Of a DNA stretch of 64,000 nt, positions 1-8,252 are shown piece by piece. Where the stretch lies: positions 62,001 to 126,000 of the forward strand of contig NZ_FNAJ01000007.1 of assembly GCF_900101905.1 (NCBI RefSeq), written 5' to 3'. Made by a program: the position numbers and the translations under genes. This DNA is from Myxococcus virescens. GTDB taxonomy: Bacteria > Myxococcota > Myxococcia > Myxococcales > Myxococcaceae. The notes under the pieces are model-generated. The model did not search any database. It was not told where the DNA came from and saw only the letters and a list, made by a program, of their open reading frames with translations. How positions within the stretch are numbered: position 1 is the first letter of the stretch; every line of letters starts with the position of its first letter.

Positions 1-1
1 G

Positions 2-727
2 AACGGGAAGTACACCCGCCACGCGGGCACGGCGGCGCACTACACCTACCACCTGCAGGAGAACTTCGCCCTCCAGGTGATGGGCCAGTACAACTGGTAC
101 TCGAACGAGAGCGACTTCAACCTGGAGCTCATCGACAAGGTCCGTGAGCAGGCGCAGGCGGCCTCGTCGCTGCTCCTGGTGTGGGGCGCCCACGCGGGCG
201 TGGAGGTGACGCCGCTCTACGGCAAGTTCGCCTTCCTCAACAACTCGCTCGCGCAGTTCAGCGTGGTGCTCAGCGGCGGCGCGGGCATCGGCTCCACGCG
301 CCACCTCATCCGCCCCGCGGTGACGAATGATGTGGAGGGCGAGTCGTTCCAGGTGCCCGCGCGCTTCGGTGACACGGGCACCAAGTTCATGGGCTCGGTG
401 GGTGGGGGTTTCCGGCTCCAGTTCGGCGAGTCGTACGCGCTGCGCGTGGAGGTGCGGGACCTCATCTACACCGCGCGCGTGGACCGGGTGGACGGCTGCA
501 ACCTGGCGGACTTCGAGGCGCTCGAAGCGGCGCGTTCCACCAACCAGGACTTCGCCTCGCTGAACCTGAGCGGCAGCTGCCGCTACGAGAAGTTCGACGG
601 CGTCGACCCGAAGACGAAGAAGAACTACCGCGAGGACATCATCCTGGGCCGGGACCTGGTGGCCGAGCCGTCCTCGGACGTCCTCAACAACGTGAGCTTC
701 TACGCCGGCTTCTCAGTCCTCTTCTGA
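2..727 (+). CDS. nfsB: Outer-membrane beta-barrel protein, 3' part (NfsB-like)
   Basis: The reading frame is open from the left edge, so the start lies outside the window; about 241 residues are visible. The sequence alternates polar and apolar residues (for example AQFSVVLSGGAGIG and GSVGGGFRLQFGESYALRVEVRDLIY) and ends in an aromatic strand, YAGFSVLF, as outer-membrane barrels do. Its stop is followed at once by nfsC, and the gene order matches the Nfs cluster, in which two barrel proteins (NfsA, NfsB) precede the TPR proteins. In Myxococcus xanthus Nfs acts in surface transport and assembly of spore-coat glycan. The nfsB assignment is inferred from order; it could be nfsA-like or a Glt paralogue. 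Confidence 0.7.
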   Translation, partial: NGKYTRHAGTAAHYTYHLQENFALQVMGQYNWYSNESDFNLELIDKVREQAQAASSLLLVWGAHAGVEVTPLYGKFAFLNNSLAQFSVVLSGGAGIGSTRHLIRPAVTNDVEGESFQVPARFGDTGTKFMGSVGGGFRLQFGESYALRVEVRDLIYTARVDRVDGCNLADFEALEAARSTNQDFASLNLSGSCRYEKFDGVDPKTKKNYREDIILGRDLVAEPSSDVLNNVSFYAGFSVLF

Positions 728-750
728 TGCTCAGGAAGGCCCGAACCGCC

Positions 751-2289
751 ATGAAACGACTGCTCAGTCTCTTCGTCGCCCTGGCGCCGCTCGCGGTGTC
801 CGCCCAGCCTGATTCGGGTGGCTACAACCGCGCGCTGGCCGCCTTCAACGCCGGTGACATGGACACCGCCGCGCCCCTCTTCTTCGAACTCGCGGAGAGC
901 GCCTCCGACGCGGAGGTGAAGGGCAAGGCGGAGTACTTCCTCGGACAGGCCCTGGCCCAGAAGGGCCTGCCCGTGGCCGCCTTCATCGCCTATGCGGCCA
1001 TCGTCAATGCCGGACCCTCGCACCCCTCGTATCTCAAGGCGGTGGAGGGATTGGTGGACATGCAGCAGCAGCTGGATGAGCACAACCTCATCCCCAGCAT
1101 CCTCAACCAGGCCTACACCGACGAGGTGCGCGACCGCTGGGTGACGCTGCCCAAGGAAGTGCTCGCGCGCATCAACTACCTGGTGGGCACGGTGAGCCAG
1201 CGCAAGAGCCGCTTCGAGGAAGCGCGCTCGCTGCTGGAGGCGGTCCCCCAGGACAGCCGCGTGTATGCGAAGTCCCGCTACTTGCTCGGCGTGGTGCTGG
1301 CGGACCCGCGCTTCCCGGGCCGTCCCGGCGAGTCCTCCGTGTTGGACAAGGACGCGCTGGCCGCCTTCAACGCGGTGCTGGCCGCGAAGGAGGGGCAACT
1401 GGACTTGCGCGCCACGCAGCACCTGGCGCTCATCGCCCTGGGCCGGCTCCACTACCGCCGCGGTGAGTACACCGACGCCAGCGCCGCTTATGAGCGGGTG
1501 CCGCGCTACTCGCGCTATTGGGACCAGGCCCTCTTCGAGAACGGCTTCGCGCGCTTTCAGAACGAGGACTTCGGCGGGGCGCTCGGCAGCCTCCAGGCGC
1601 TGCATGCGCCGCAGTTCGCCGGGGCCTTCCAGCCCGAGTCGTGGATTCTCAAGGCGACCGTCTATTACTACTCGTGCCTCTACGACGAGGTGAAGACGAC
1701 GCTGGCGGCCTTCGACGAAATCTACGGGCCCATGGAGCGGCAACTGGAGCCTTTCACCGGGGAGGACGTGCCGCTGGTGCAGTCCTTCAACCTGGTGGCG
1801 GCGGAGAACCGCCGGTTGCCGCGCCCGGTATACCTGTGGCTGCGCAACAACGAGCGCATCCGCGAGGTGATGCGGATGCTGGAGCGCGTGGACAACGAGA
1901 AGCGTGCGCTGACGAACGGACGCTGGCGCGGCACGCCGCTGGCGGCGCAGTCCACCGCGTCGCTCGAGGAGGTGCGCGGGACGCTGCTTCAGGTGGGCGG
2001 CACGCTGGCGCAGAGCCGCATCCGTGAGGCAGCGGACAATCTGCGGACCTTCTCCGACCAGGCGGAAATCATCCGCGTGCAGACGGCATTGGATGAGAAG
2101 GACTTGCTGCAGGCCGGCGTGGACCAGAAGGCGCTGCTGACGCGGCAGTCGCTGTATCGCCCGAAGATGCCGGGCGCGGCCTGGAACTACTGGAAGTTCC
2201 AGGGCGAGTTCTGGATCGACGAGATTGGTTATTACCAATACACGCTGAAGCGTGGCTGCCCGGCGAAGACCGCTGAACAGCAGCCGTAG
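751..2289 (+). CDS. nfsC: Periplasmic TPR-like protein (NfsC-like)
   Basis: 512 residues. The start at 751 is chosen because AGGAAGG lies 11 bases upstream and the product opens with a clean signal peptide (MKRLLSLFVALAPLAVSAQ). An alternative ATG at 727 overlaps the stop of the preceding gene but has no visible ribosome site. The mature protein is built of helical repeats of TPR type (YNRALAAFNAGDMDTAAPLFFELA, then several similar blocks up to about residue 320) with a long helical C-terminus. By position it matches NfsC/GltC, a periplasmic scaffold linking outer-membrane barrels to the rest of the machine. Function is inferred from gene order and fold. Confidence 0.68.
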   Translation: MKRLLSLFVALAPLAVSAQPDSGGYNRALAAFNAGDMDTAAPLFFELAESASDAEVKGKAEYFLGQALAQKGLPVAAFIAYAAIVNAGPSHPSYLKAVEGLVDMQQQLDEHNLIPSILNQAYTDEVRDRWVTLPKEVLARINYLVGTVSQRKSRFEEARSLLEAVPQDSRVYAKSRYLLGVVLADPRFPGRPGESSVLDKDALAAFNAVLAAKEGQLDLRATQHLALIALGRLHYRRGEYTDASAAYERVPRYSRYWDQALFENGFARFQNEDFGGALGSLQALHAPQFAGAFQPESWILKATVYYYSCLYDEVKTTLAAFDEIYGPMERQLEPFTGEDVPLVQSFNLVAAENRRLPRPVYLWLRNNERIREVMRMLERVDNEKRALTNGRWRGTPLAAQSTASLEEVRGTLLQVGGTLAQSRIREAADNLRTFSDQAEIIRVQTALDEKDLLQAGVDQKALLTRQSLYRPKMPGAAWNYWKFQGEFWIDEIGYYQYTLKRGCPAKTAEQQP

Positions 2290-2325
2290 GTTCACGAGCG
2301 CCGCCGTCACGCATGCACGTACCTT

Positions 2326-2367
2326 GAGGGGCCGGCTCCACGCGACACCGCGTGGAAGCGGCCCCTC
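2326..2367 (+). terminator. Long imperfect hairpin in the nfsC-nfsD gap
   Basis: Two 19-base arms (2326-2344 and 2349-2367) pair at 17 positions with a 4-base loop. They are followed by a T/G-rich run (tgtcgttgttg). The shape fits an intrinsic terminator or attenuator inside the cluster. A perfect TTGACA -35-like hexamer follows at 2376-2381, but no good -10 box is seen at the right distance. Confidence 0.5.
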
Positions 2368-2503
2368 TGTCGTTGTTGACAGTGCGCAAGCACCATTCCA
2401 CCGCCACTTCTCAATCCAGAAGTGCGCATCTACTTTCCGTCGTCCCTCGTCAGTGGGTGCTGGATTGCCCGCATGCCGGGGCGGCTTCACGGCAGGAGCT
2501 CGC

Positions 2504-5500
2504 ATGAAGGTGGTTCTTCGTTTCGGTGCGCTGGCGGTGGGCGCGGTGCTCATCACTGGCGGGGTGGGAGAGGCGGCGGAAACGCAGGCCCGCAAGGGGG
2601 GGAAGAAGCCCGCCGCGGCGTCCGCGTCGAAGACCTCCGGTGCGTCCAGCAAGGCGGGCGGGAAGAAGAAGTCCGCGAAGGCCCAGGTCGACCGCAAGGC
2701 AGAGGAGAAGGCTCCGCCGCCGGGGGTTGCGCCGGAGGATGTGCGGCAGGGGCCGGCGCGCGTTCAGCCTGCGTCGGCGAAGTTCGCGGAGCTGCCCCGC
2801 ATCCCGGACGCCAAGCGGGACGCGCTGGCGGACAAGAAGCGCGACGAGGCCATCGCCGCCTTCAAGCGCCTCATCCCCAAGCTGCGGGACGGCAATCCGC
2901 AGAAGGCGGAGATGCTCTACCGCCTGTCGGAGCTCTACTGGGAGAAGTCCAAGTACCTCTACCAGCTGGAGATGACGCGCTTCCTCGCGGCGGAGAAGGA
3001 CTACGACGCGGCCGTGGCGCGCGGCGAGAAGGTGGAGCCGCCCAAGAAGAACCACGCGGACAGCGAGCGCTACCGCACCGAAACGATGGGCATCTACGAG
3101 GACATCCTCCGCGCGTACCCGGACTATCCGCAGCGCGACGAGGTCCTCTTCTCCATGGGGTACAACTACTACGAGCTGGGACGCCGCGAGGACGCGGTGG
3201 CCCGCTACGAGGAGTTGATCCGCGACTTCCCGAAGTCGCAGTTCGTGCCGGACGCGTACATCCAGCTCGGCAACCACTACTTCGAGAACAACAAGCTCAT
3301 CCCCGCCAAGGAGAACTATGAGAAGGCGCGGGACTCGGGCGTGCCGAAGATCTACGGCTACGCCGTCTACAAGCTGTCCTGGTGCGACTACAACACCGGC
3401 GACTACGAGCTGGGGCTGAAGAAGCTCCACGAGGTGGTGGACTACGCCGCGAAGAGCCCCGAGCTGGGTGATCTGCGCACCGAGGCGCTCAACGACCTGA
3501 CCGTCTTCTACGTCCAGTTGGACCAGCCGAAGGAAGCCATCGCCTACTTCAAGGCGAAGGCGCCGGCGCAGCGCGTGGGCCGCCTGCTGGCCAAGACGGC
3601 CGCGGGCCTGGTGGACGCGGGCCACTTCGACAGCGCCATCCTCACGTACCGCACGCTCGTGGACGACGAGCCCATGGGCGCCAGCGCGCCGGAGTACCAG
3701 CAGGCCATCGTCCGCGCCCACGAGGGGCTCCGCCAGCGCCAGCTGGTCCGCAAGGAAATGAAGCGGATGGTGGACCTCTACAGCCCCGGTGGCGAGTGGT
3801 GGAAGGCCAACGAGGGCAAGACGACCGTCCTCCGCAACGCCTTCAACGTCACCGAAGAGGCCATGCGCGTCATGGTCACCGAGTACCACCAGGAGGCGCA
3901 GAAGACGCGCCAGGTGGAGACCTACCGGCTGGCGCGTGACATCTACAAGCAGTACGTGGACGCGTTCGCCTCCAACGCGAACCCGGACTTCGTGGCGGAC
4001 TCCGCCTTCAACCTCCGCTTCTTCTACGCGGAAATCCTCTGGGCCCTGGAGGAGTGGGAAGCGGCGGCGGCCGAGTACGACGCCGTGGTGGCCTTCAAGA
4101 TTCCGGACCGCGACACCGCGCGCGAGGTCTCCAACGAGACGTACCGCAAGAGCGCTGGGTACAACGCCATCCTCGCCTACGACAAGTTGGTGAAGATCGA
4201 GCGCGGCCAGCTCGCCAGGAGCGACCTGCGCGACGGCCAGAAGGTTGACGAGAAGAAGGACAAGGGCGACGTCGCCAAGCAGAAGATCGTCAAGCGCGAC
4301 GCGAAGGACCGCGAGGAAGAGGCGCTCACGAAGTTCGAGGACCGGCTGGTCGCCGCGTGCGACGTCTACGTGAAGCTGTATCCGAACACGCAGGACGAAA
4401 TCGACCTGCGCTACCAGGCCGCCGTCATCCTCTATGACCGCAGCCACTTCGTGGACGCGGCCCGGCGCTTCGGCGAAATCATCGAGAAGTTCCCCGAGGA
4501 GCGCCGCTCGCGCGACGCGGCCGACCTCACCATGTACGTGCTGGAGAGCCGCGAGGAGTGGCTCGAGCTGAACACGCTGTCGAAGAAGTTCCTGGAGAAC
4601 AAGAAGCTGGCCAAGCCCGGAACGGACTTCGCCGTGCGCGTCAGCCGCGTCGTCGAAGGCAGCCAGTACAAGTGGGTGGACGAGGTCGTCTACAAGAAGG
4701 AGAAGAACCCGAAGAAGGCCGCCGAGGAGTTCCTCCGCTTCGTGTCCGACTTCCCCAAGTCAGAGAACGCGGACCGTGCGCTCACCTACGCGATGGTCAT
4801 CGCGCAGGAGGCGGGCGAAATCGACAAGGGCCTGGCCGCGGGTGAGCGCTTCCTCAAGGAGTACCCGCGCAGCCCCTTCGAGCTGAAGGCGCGTTACTCG
4901 CTGGCGGGCCTCTACGAGAAGGTCGCTGAGTACCGGAAGGCCGCCGTCATGGCGGAGTCCTTCGTGGCCAGCTACGACGCCGCGATGAAGGCGGACGATG
5001 CCAACGGCAAGCGCAAGGCGACCAAGACGGCCGCCAAGGCGAATGTCGCGCCGGGCGCCGAGGACGCGGAGTCCAAGCGCGAGCGGAAGGCCGCCGAGCG
5101 CAAGGCGCTGCTGGAGGAGGCCGGAGGCTGGCTGGCGGATGCGCAGTTCAATGCGGGCGTCTGGTGGGAAGGCGCGGGTGAGCCGCAGAAGGCCGTGGCC
5201 GCCTACAACACGTATGTCTCCCGCTTCAAGGACCGCAAGGACGTGCCGCAGGTGGCCTTCGCGGCGGCGCTCGCGTGGGAGAAGGAGAAGAAGTGGAGCG
5301 AGGCGGCCCGGGCGTTCGGCGCCTTCGCGGAGACGTACGGCCGTGACTCGCGCTCCAGCTCCGCGCAGGTGTACCAGGCGCGCTACCACGAGCTGCTGGC
5401 GTACGAGCAGCTGAAGAACGTACGCGAGCAGGAGCGCGTGCAGGGCGAGCTGGTGCGGGCGTGGAACCGGCTGCCGGAGAGCGCTCGCAAGGACGCGGCG

Positions 5501-6112
5501 GTGCTCAATGCCTACGGCCATGCGCGCTTCCTGTCGCTGGAGCCGGCGTGGAAGCGCTACGTGGGCATCCGCTTCTCGCGGGTGAGCACCATCCGACGGG
5601 ACCTGGCGGCGAAGCAGAAGGAGATTCAACGGCTGGAGAAGGAGTACCTCGCCGTCCTGTCCACCGGCTCCGGTGACTGGGGCATCGCGGCGCTCACGCG
5701 CATCGGCCTGGCCTATGCCGACTTCGCGCGCAACATCATGGACTCGCCGGACCCATCCGGGCTCGATGAGGAGCAGCTCGCCATGTACCGCAGCGAGCTG
5801 GAGAACCTGGCGTTGCCGCTGGAGGACAAGGCCGCCGAGGCCCTGGAGAAGGCGCTGGAGAAGGCCTACGAGCTGGGCGTCTACAGCCCGTGGACCCTGG
5901 CCGCGCAGGACCAGGTGAACCGCCTGCGTCCGGGGGCCTACGCGCAGGTGCGACAGGTGAACTACCGCGGCAGCGACACACTCGTCCGCTCGGACCTGGT
6001 GCGCGTGCTGGAAGGCGCCACCGCGACGACGCCGGTCCCGGAGGATTCCTCGATGCCCTCGGATGACGAGGCGCAGGCACCCACGGCGGCGCGCGGGGAG
6101 GTGCTGCGATGA
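2504..6112 (+). CDS. nfsD: Large periplasmic TPR protein (NfsD/GltD-like)
   Basis: 1202 residues, close to the size of the Myxococcus gliding protein AgmU/GltD. The ATG at 2504 follows GGAG by about 5 bases and opens a signal peptide (MKVVLRFGALAVGAVLITGG). Next comes an Ala/Lys-rich linker (about residues 25-75). The rest is a long array of TPR-type repeats, for example YNYYELGRREDAVARYEELI and LGNHYFENNKLIPAKENYEKA. GltD is a periplasmic scaffold, and NfsD is its sporulation counterpart. The stop overlaps the start of the next gene by four bases (ATGA), so translation of the two is coupled. Paralogue assignment (nfs rather than glt) rests on the cluster ending after a barrel gene, with no giant TPR or AgmX gene following. 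Confidence 0.75.
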   Translation: MKVVLRFGALAVGAVLITGGVGEAAETQARKGGKKPAAASASKTSGASSKAGGKKKSAKAQVDRKAEEKAPPPGVAPEDVRQGPARVQPASAKFAELPRIPDAKRDALADKKRDEAIAAFKRLIPKLRDGNPQKAEMLYRLSELYWEKSKYLYQLEMTRFLAAEKDYDAAVARGEKVEPPKKNHADSERYRTETMGIYEDILRAYPDYPQRDEVLFSMGYNYYELGRREDAVARYEELIRDFPKSQFVPDAYIQLGNHYFENNKLIPAKENYEKARDSGVPKIYGYAVYKLSWCDYNTGDYELGLKKLHEVVDYAAKSPELGDLRTEALNDLTVFYVQLDQPKEAIAYFKAKAPAQRVGRLLAKTAAGLVDAGHFDSAILTYRTLVDDEPMGASAPEYQQAIVRAHEGLRQRQLVRKEMKRMVDLYSPGGEWWKANEGKTTVLRNAFNVTEEAMRVMVTEYHQEAQKTRQVETYRLARDIYKQYVDAFASNANPDFVADSAFNLRFFYAEILWALEEWEAAAAEYDAVVAFKIPDRDTAREVSNETYRKSAGYNAILAYDKLVKIERGQLARSDLRDGQKVDEKKDKGDVAKQKIVKRDAKDREEEALTKFEDRLVAACDVYVKLYPNTQDEIDLRYQAAVILYDRSHFVDAARRFGEIIEKFPEERRSRDAADLTMYVLESREEWLELNTLSKKFLENKKLAKPGTDFAVRVSRVVEGSQYKWVDEVVYKKEKNPKKAAEEFLRFVSDFPKSENADRALTYAMVIAQEAGEIDKGLAAGERFLKEYPRSPFELKARYSLAGLYEKVAEYRKAAVMAESFVASYDAAMKADDANGKRKATKTAAKANVAPGAEDAESKRERKAAERKALLEEAGGWLADAQFNAGVWWEGAGEPQKAVAAYNTYVSRFKDRKDVPQVAFAAALAWEKEKKWSEAARAFGAFAETYGRDSRSSSAQVYQARYHELLAYEQLKNVREQERVQGELVRAWNRLPESARKDAAVLNAYGHARFLSLEPAWKRYVGIRFSRVSTIRRDLAAKQKEIQRLEKEYLAVLSTGSGDWGIAALTRIGLAYADFARNIMDSPDPSGLDEEQLAMYRSELENLALPLEDKAAEALEKALEKAYELGVYSPWTLAAQDQVNRLRPGAYAQVRQVNYRGSDTLVRSDLVRVLEGATATTPVPEDSSMPSDDEAQAPTAARGEVLR

Positions 6113-7716
6113 AGCCGTTTCGCATCGATTCCTTTCAGGTTGGGGCGGGGAAGACGCAGATGACCTGGTTCCGTTCGCTCCTCGTCGGCTCGCTGGCCTT
6201 GACGGCGGCGTGCGCCTCGGGGCCTCAGAAGAAGCAGACCGCCGCGCCGGAGGTGACGCCGCCCGCGGCGCAGCAGCCCGCGCCCGAGCAGAAGCCGGTG
6301 CCGCCTCCCGCGCAGAAGTCCGGCAGCGCGCAGTCCGCCTTCGCGGCGGCGCTCCAGTCCTATGAAGCAGGGGACCTGGACGGCGCGCGCAAGGGCTTCG
6401 AGGCGGTGGTGGATGAACTGCCGCAGAGCCTCAACGCGCAGTTCAACCTGGGCGTCATCGCGGAGCGCCAGGGCCGTCCGGATGACGCGCGCGTGGCCTA
6501 CGAGAAGGTCCTCCTGCTGGACCCGGCGCACGTGCCCGCGGTGGTCAACCTGGGCGTCATGTACCGGGAGCAGGGGCGGCTGGACGAAGCCATCGCGTTG
6601 TTCCAGCGGGCGCTGAAGACGCCGGGGCGCGAGTACGACGCGTCGCTGCTCAACAGCCTGTCCGTCACCTATCGCGTCGCCGGAAAGCTGGACGAGTCCG
6701 AGGCCGCCGCGCGCCGCGTGCTGGTGCGCAACAAGGACAACCCGGGGGCGTACAAGAACCTGGCGCACGTGGCCTACGCACGGGAGAAGTACCGGCTGGC
6801 GGAGCTGCTGGCCGGCAACGCGCGCAAGCACTCGGAGAACGACCCGGCGCTCTACAACCTGCTGGGCATGGTCTACCTGAAGCTGGACGACCGGGCGCGC
6901 GCGCTGGTGCAGTTCCAGAAGGCCATCTCCCTGGATGCGAAGTTCACCCCGGGCTACCTCAACCTGGGCGCCCTGGCGCTGAGCTACCGCGACTACGTGG
7001 GCGCCGAGCGCTCCTTCGGCAAGGCCGTGGAGCTGGAGCCGGGTTCGCCGGACGCGACGCTGTACCTGGCCTGGGCGCTGGACGGGCAGAAGGGGCGCGA
7101 CCCGAAGAAGGGCCTGGCCGCGGGCGAGGCGTTCGAGAAGGTGCTGGCCACGCGCTCGGACCTGCCGGAGGCCGTGTGCGGCGCGGGCTGGGCGTATGCG
7201 TCGGACCGCGCGGGCTGGCAGAAGGCCATCGCGTTCCTCGACCGCTGCAAGGGCCTGGAGACGACGACCGACAATGACAAGCAGATGATCACCGCCAAGG
7301 TCCAGGGCCTGCAGAACATGCTCAAGGCCCCACCGCCCGAGGCCGCGCCCGCCACCGCGGAAGGCGAAGGGGGTGGCGCTCCAGCGGATGAGGCCATTGG
7401 CGGCGGTGGTGCGCAGCCCGCGCAGGGCGCCGAGGGCGTGGCGCCTGGACAGGGCTCGGATGTGGCGCCGGCAGGCAACGCCACGGGCGGCGCGGGCGCC
7501 CAGCCTGGGCAGGGCACGGATGCGATGCCCGCGGACGGCGCGACCGGTGGCGCGGCCACCCAGCCCGAGCAAGGCATTGGCACGACGCCAGAGGATGACG
7601 CCACGGGGGGCTCGGGTTCCGAGCCCACTCCGGACGATGTTCCGCAGGGTGATGCCTCCAGTGGCAGTGGGGCGCCGATTGCTCCCGCTGGGGAAGGTAC
7701 GCCCGCAGGCAAGTGA
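6109..7716 (+). CDS. nfsE: TPR lipoprotein (NfsE/GltE-like)
   Basis: 535 residues from the ATG at 6109, which overlaps the nfsD stop and has GGGGAGG 7 bases upstream. A second ATG at 6160, with GGGGAAG just upstream, would give a more typical short signal peptide (MTWFRSLLVGSLALTAAC), so the true start is uncertain. The Cys after LTAA is a probable, slightly atypical lipobox. About ten TPR units follow (residues 75-390), for example LNAQFNLGVIAERQGRPDDA. The last 130 residues are a low-complexity Gly/Ala/Pro/Glu tail. The layout matches AglT/GltE, a TPR lipoprotein of the gliding machine, and its Nfs paralogue. Confidence 0.7.
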   Translation: MKPFRIDSFQVGAGKTQMTWFRSLLVGSLALTAACASGPQKKQTAAPEVTPPAAQQPAPEQKPVPPPAQKSGSAQSAFAAALQSYEAGDLDGARKGFEAVVDELPQSLNAQFNLGVIAERQGRPDDARVAYEKVLLLDPAHVPAVVNLGVMYREQGRLDEAIALFQRALKTPGREYDASLLNSLSVTYRVAGKLDESEAAARRVLVRNKDNPGAYKNLAHVAYAREKYRLAELLAGNARKHSENDPALYNLLGMVYLKLDDRARALVQFQKAISLDAKFTPGYLNLGALALSYRDYVGAERSFGKAVELEPGSPDATLYLAWALDGQKGRDPKKGLAAGEAFEKVLATRSDLPEAVCGAGWAYASDRAGWQKAIAFLDRCKGLETTTDNDKQMITAKVQGLQNMLKAPPPEAAPATAEGEGGGAPADEAIGGGGAQPAQGAEGVAPGQGSDVAPAGNATGGAGAQPGQGTDAMPADGATGGAATQPEQGIGTTPEDDATGGSGSEPTPDDVPQGDASSGSGAPIAPAGEGTPAGK

Positions 7717-7912
7717 AGCGGCTTTCCTGGGGGCGCGGCGCTCGTCGCTCGCACAGTGGGCGGGGGCTGGGTTGGACAGGCGGGCTGGAGTTTTGACGAA
7801 GAGGGACGGAACTTTTTTCCCCTCTCCAGGCAGCAGTACCCGGATGAGCAGGCGAGCTCCTCTGGATTCAAGGACTTGAGGTTGGATCGCGCTGTGCATT
7901 GGGAGGTTGAGC

Positions 7913-8197
7913 ATGAGGCGACTGGTATCAGCGGTGGTGGTGCTGGGCCTGTGGGCGGCACCCTCGGTGGCGATGTCACAGGAGCCGAGAGACACGGTGA
8001 AGGTCGTCCAGGAGGAGGACCGCACCGTCTTCCGGAAGAAGACGGTCATCGACTTCACGGATGTAGCGGTGGAAGGCGAGCTCACGAAGCCTGAGGGCTC
8101 GTACGTCCTCCACCGGAAGAAGACGGACTTCCAGAGCCTCATCAAGGTCCGGGACAACTTCGATCCAGAGCTACAGAAGTCAGTCGACAACCTCTAG
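7913..8197 (+). CDS. nfsF: Small secreted protein in NfsF position
   Basis: 94 residues. The ATG at 7913 follows GGGAGG by 6 bases; an in-frame TTG two codons upstream is less likely. A signal peptide is clear (MRRLVSAVVVLGLWAAPSVAMSQ). The mature 70 residues are charged, with two similar basic patches (VFRKKTVIDFTD and VLHRKKTDFQSL), and end DNFDPELQKSVDNL. No enzyme motif is present. Small periplasmic proteins of this type sit between the TPR lipoprotein and the FHA/TonB-like protein in Glt/Nfs clusters (GltF/NfsF). A 196-base gap separates it from nfsE; I see no further gene there. Confidence 0.6.
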   Translation: MRRLVSAVVVLGLWAAPSVAMSQEPRDTVKVVQEEDRTVFRKKTVIDFTDVAVEGELTKPEGSYVLHRKKTDFQSLIKVRDNFDPELQKSVDNL

Positions 8198-8252
8198 CGG
8201 CAGCGGGCGGCGGCAGTCGTTCTAAGGGCGGAAGGGAAGAGGGAAAATCCTC

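Noticed and set aside
700..4447. Two long antisense frames (665 codons each) over the nfs TPR genes
   Set aside because: Repeated, strongly biased codons of the sense TPR genes leave the reverse frame open; products are low-complexity.
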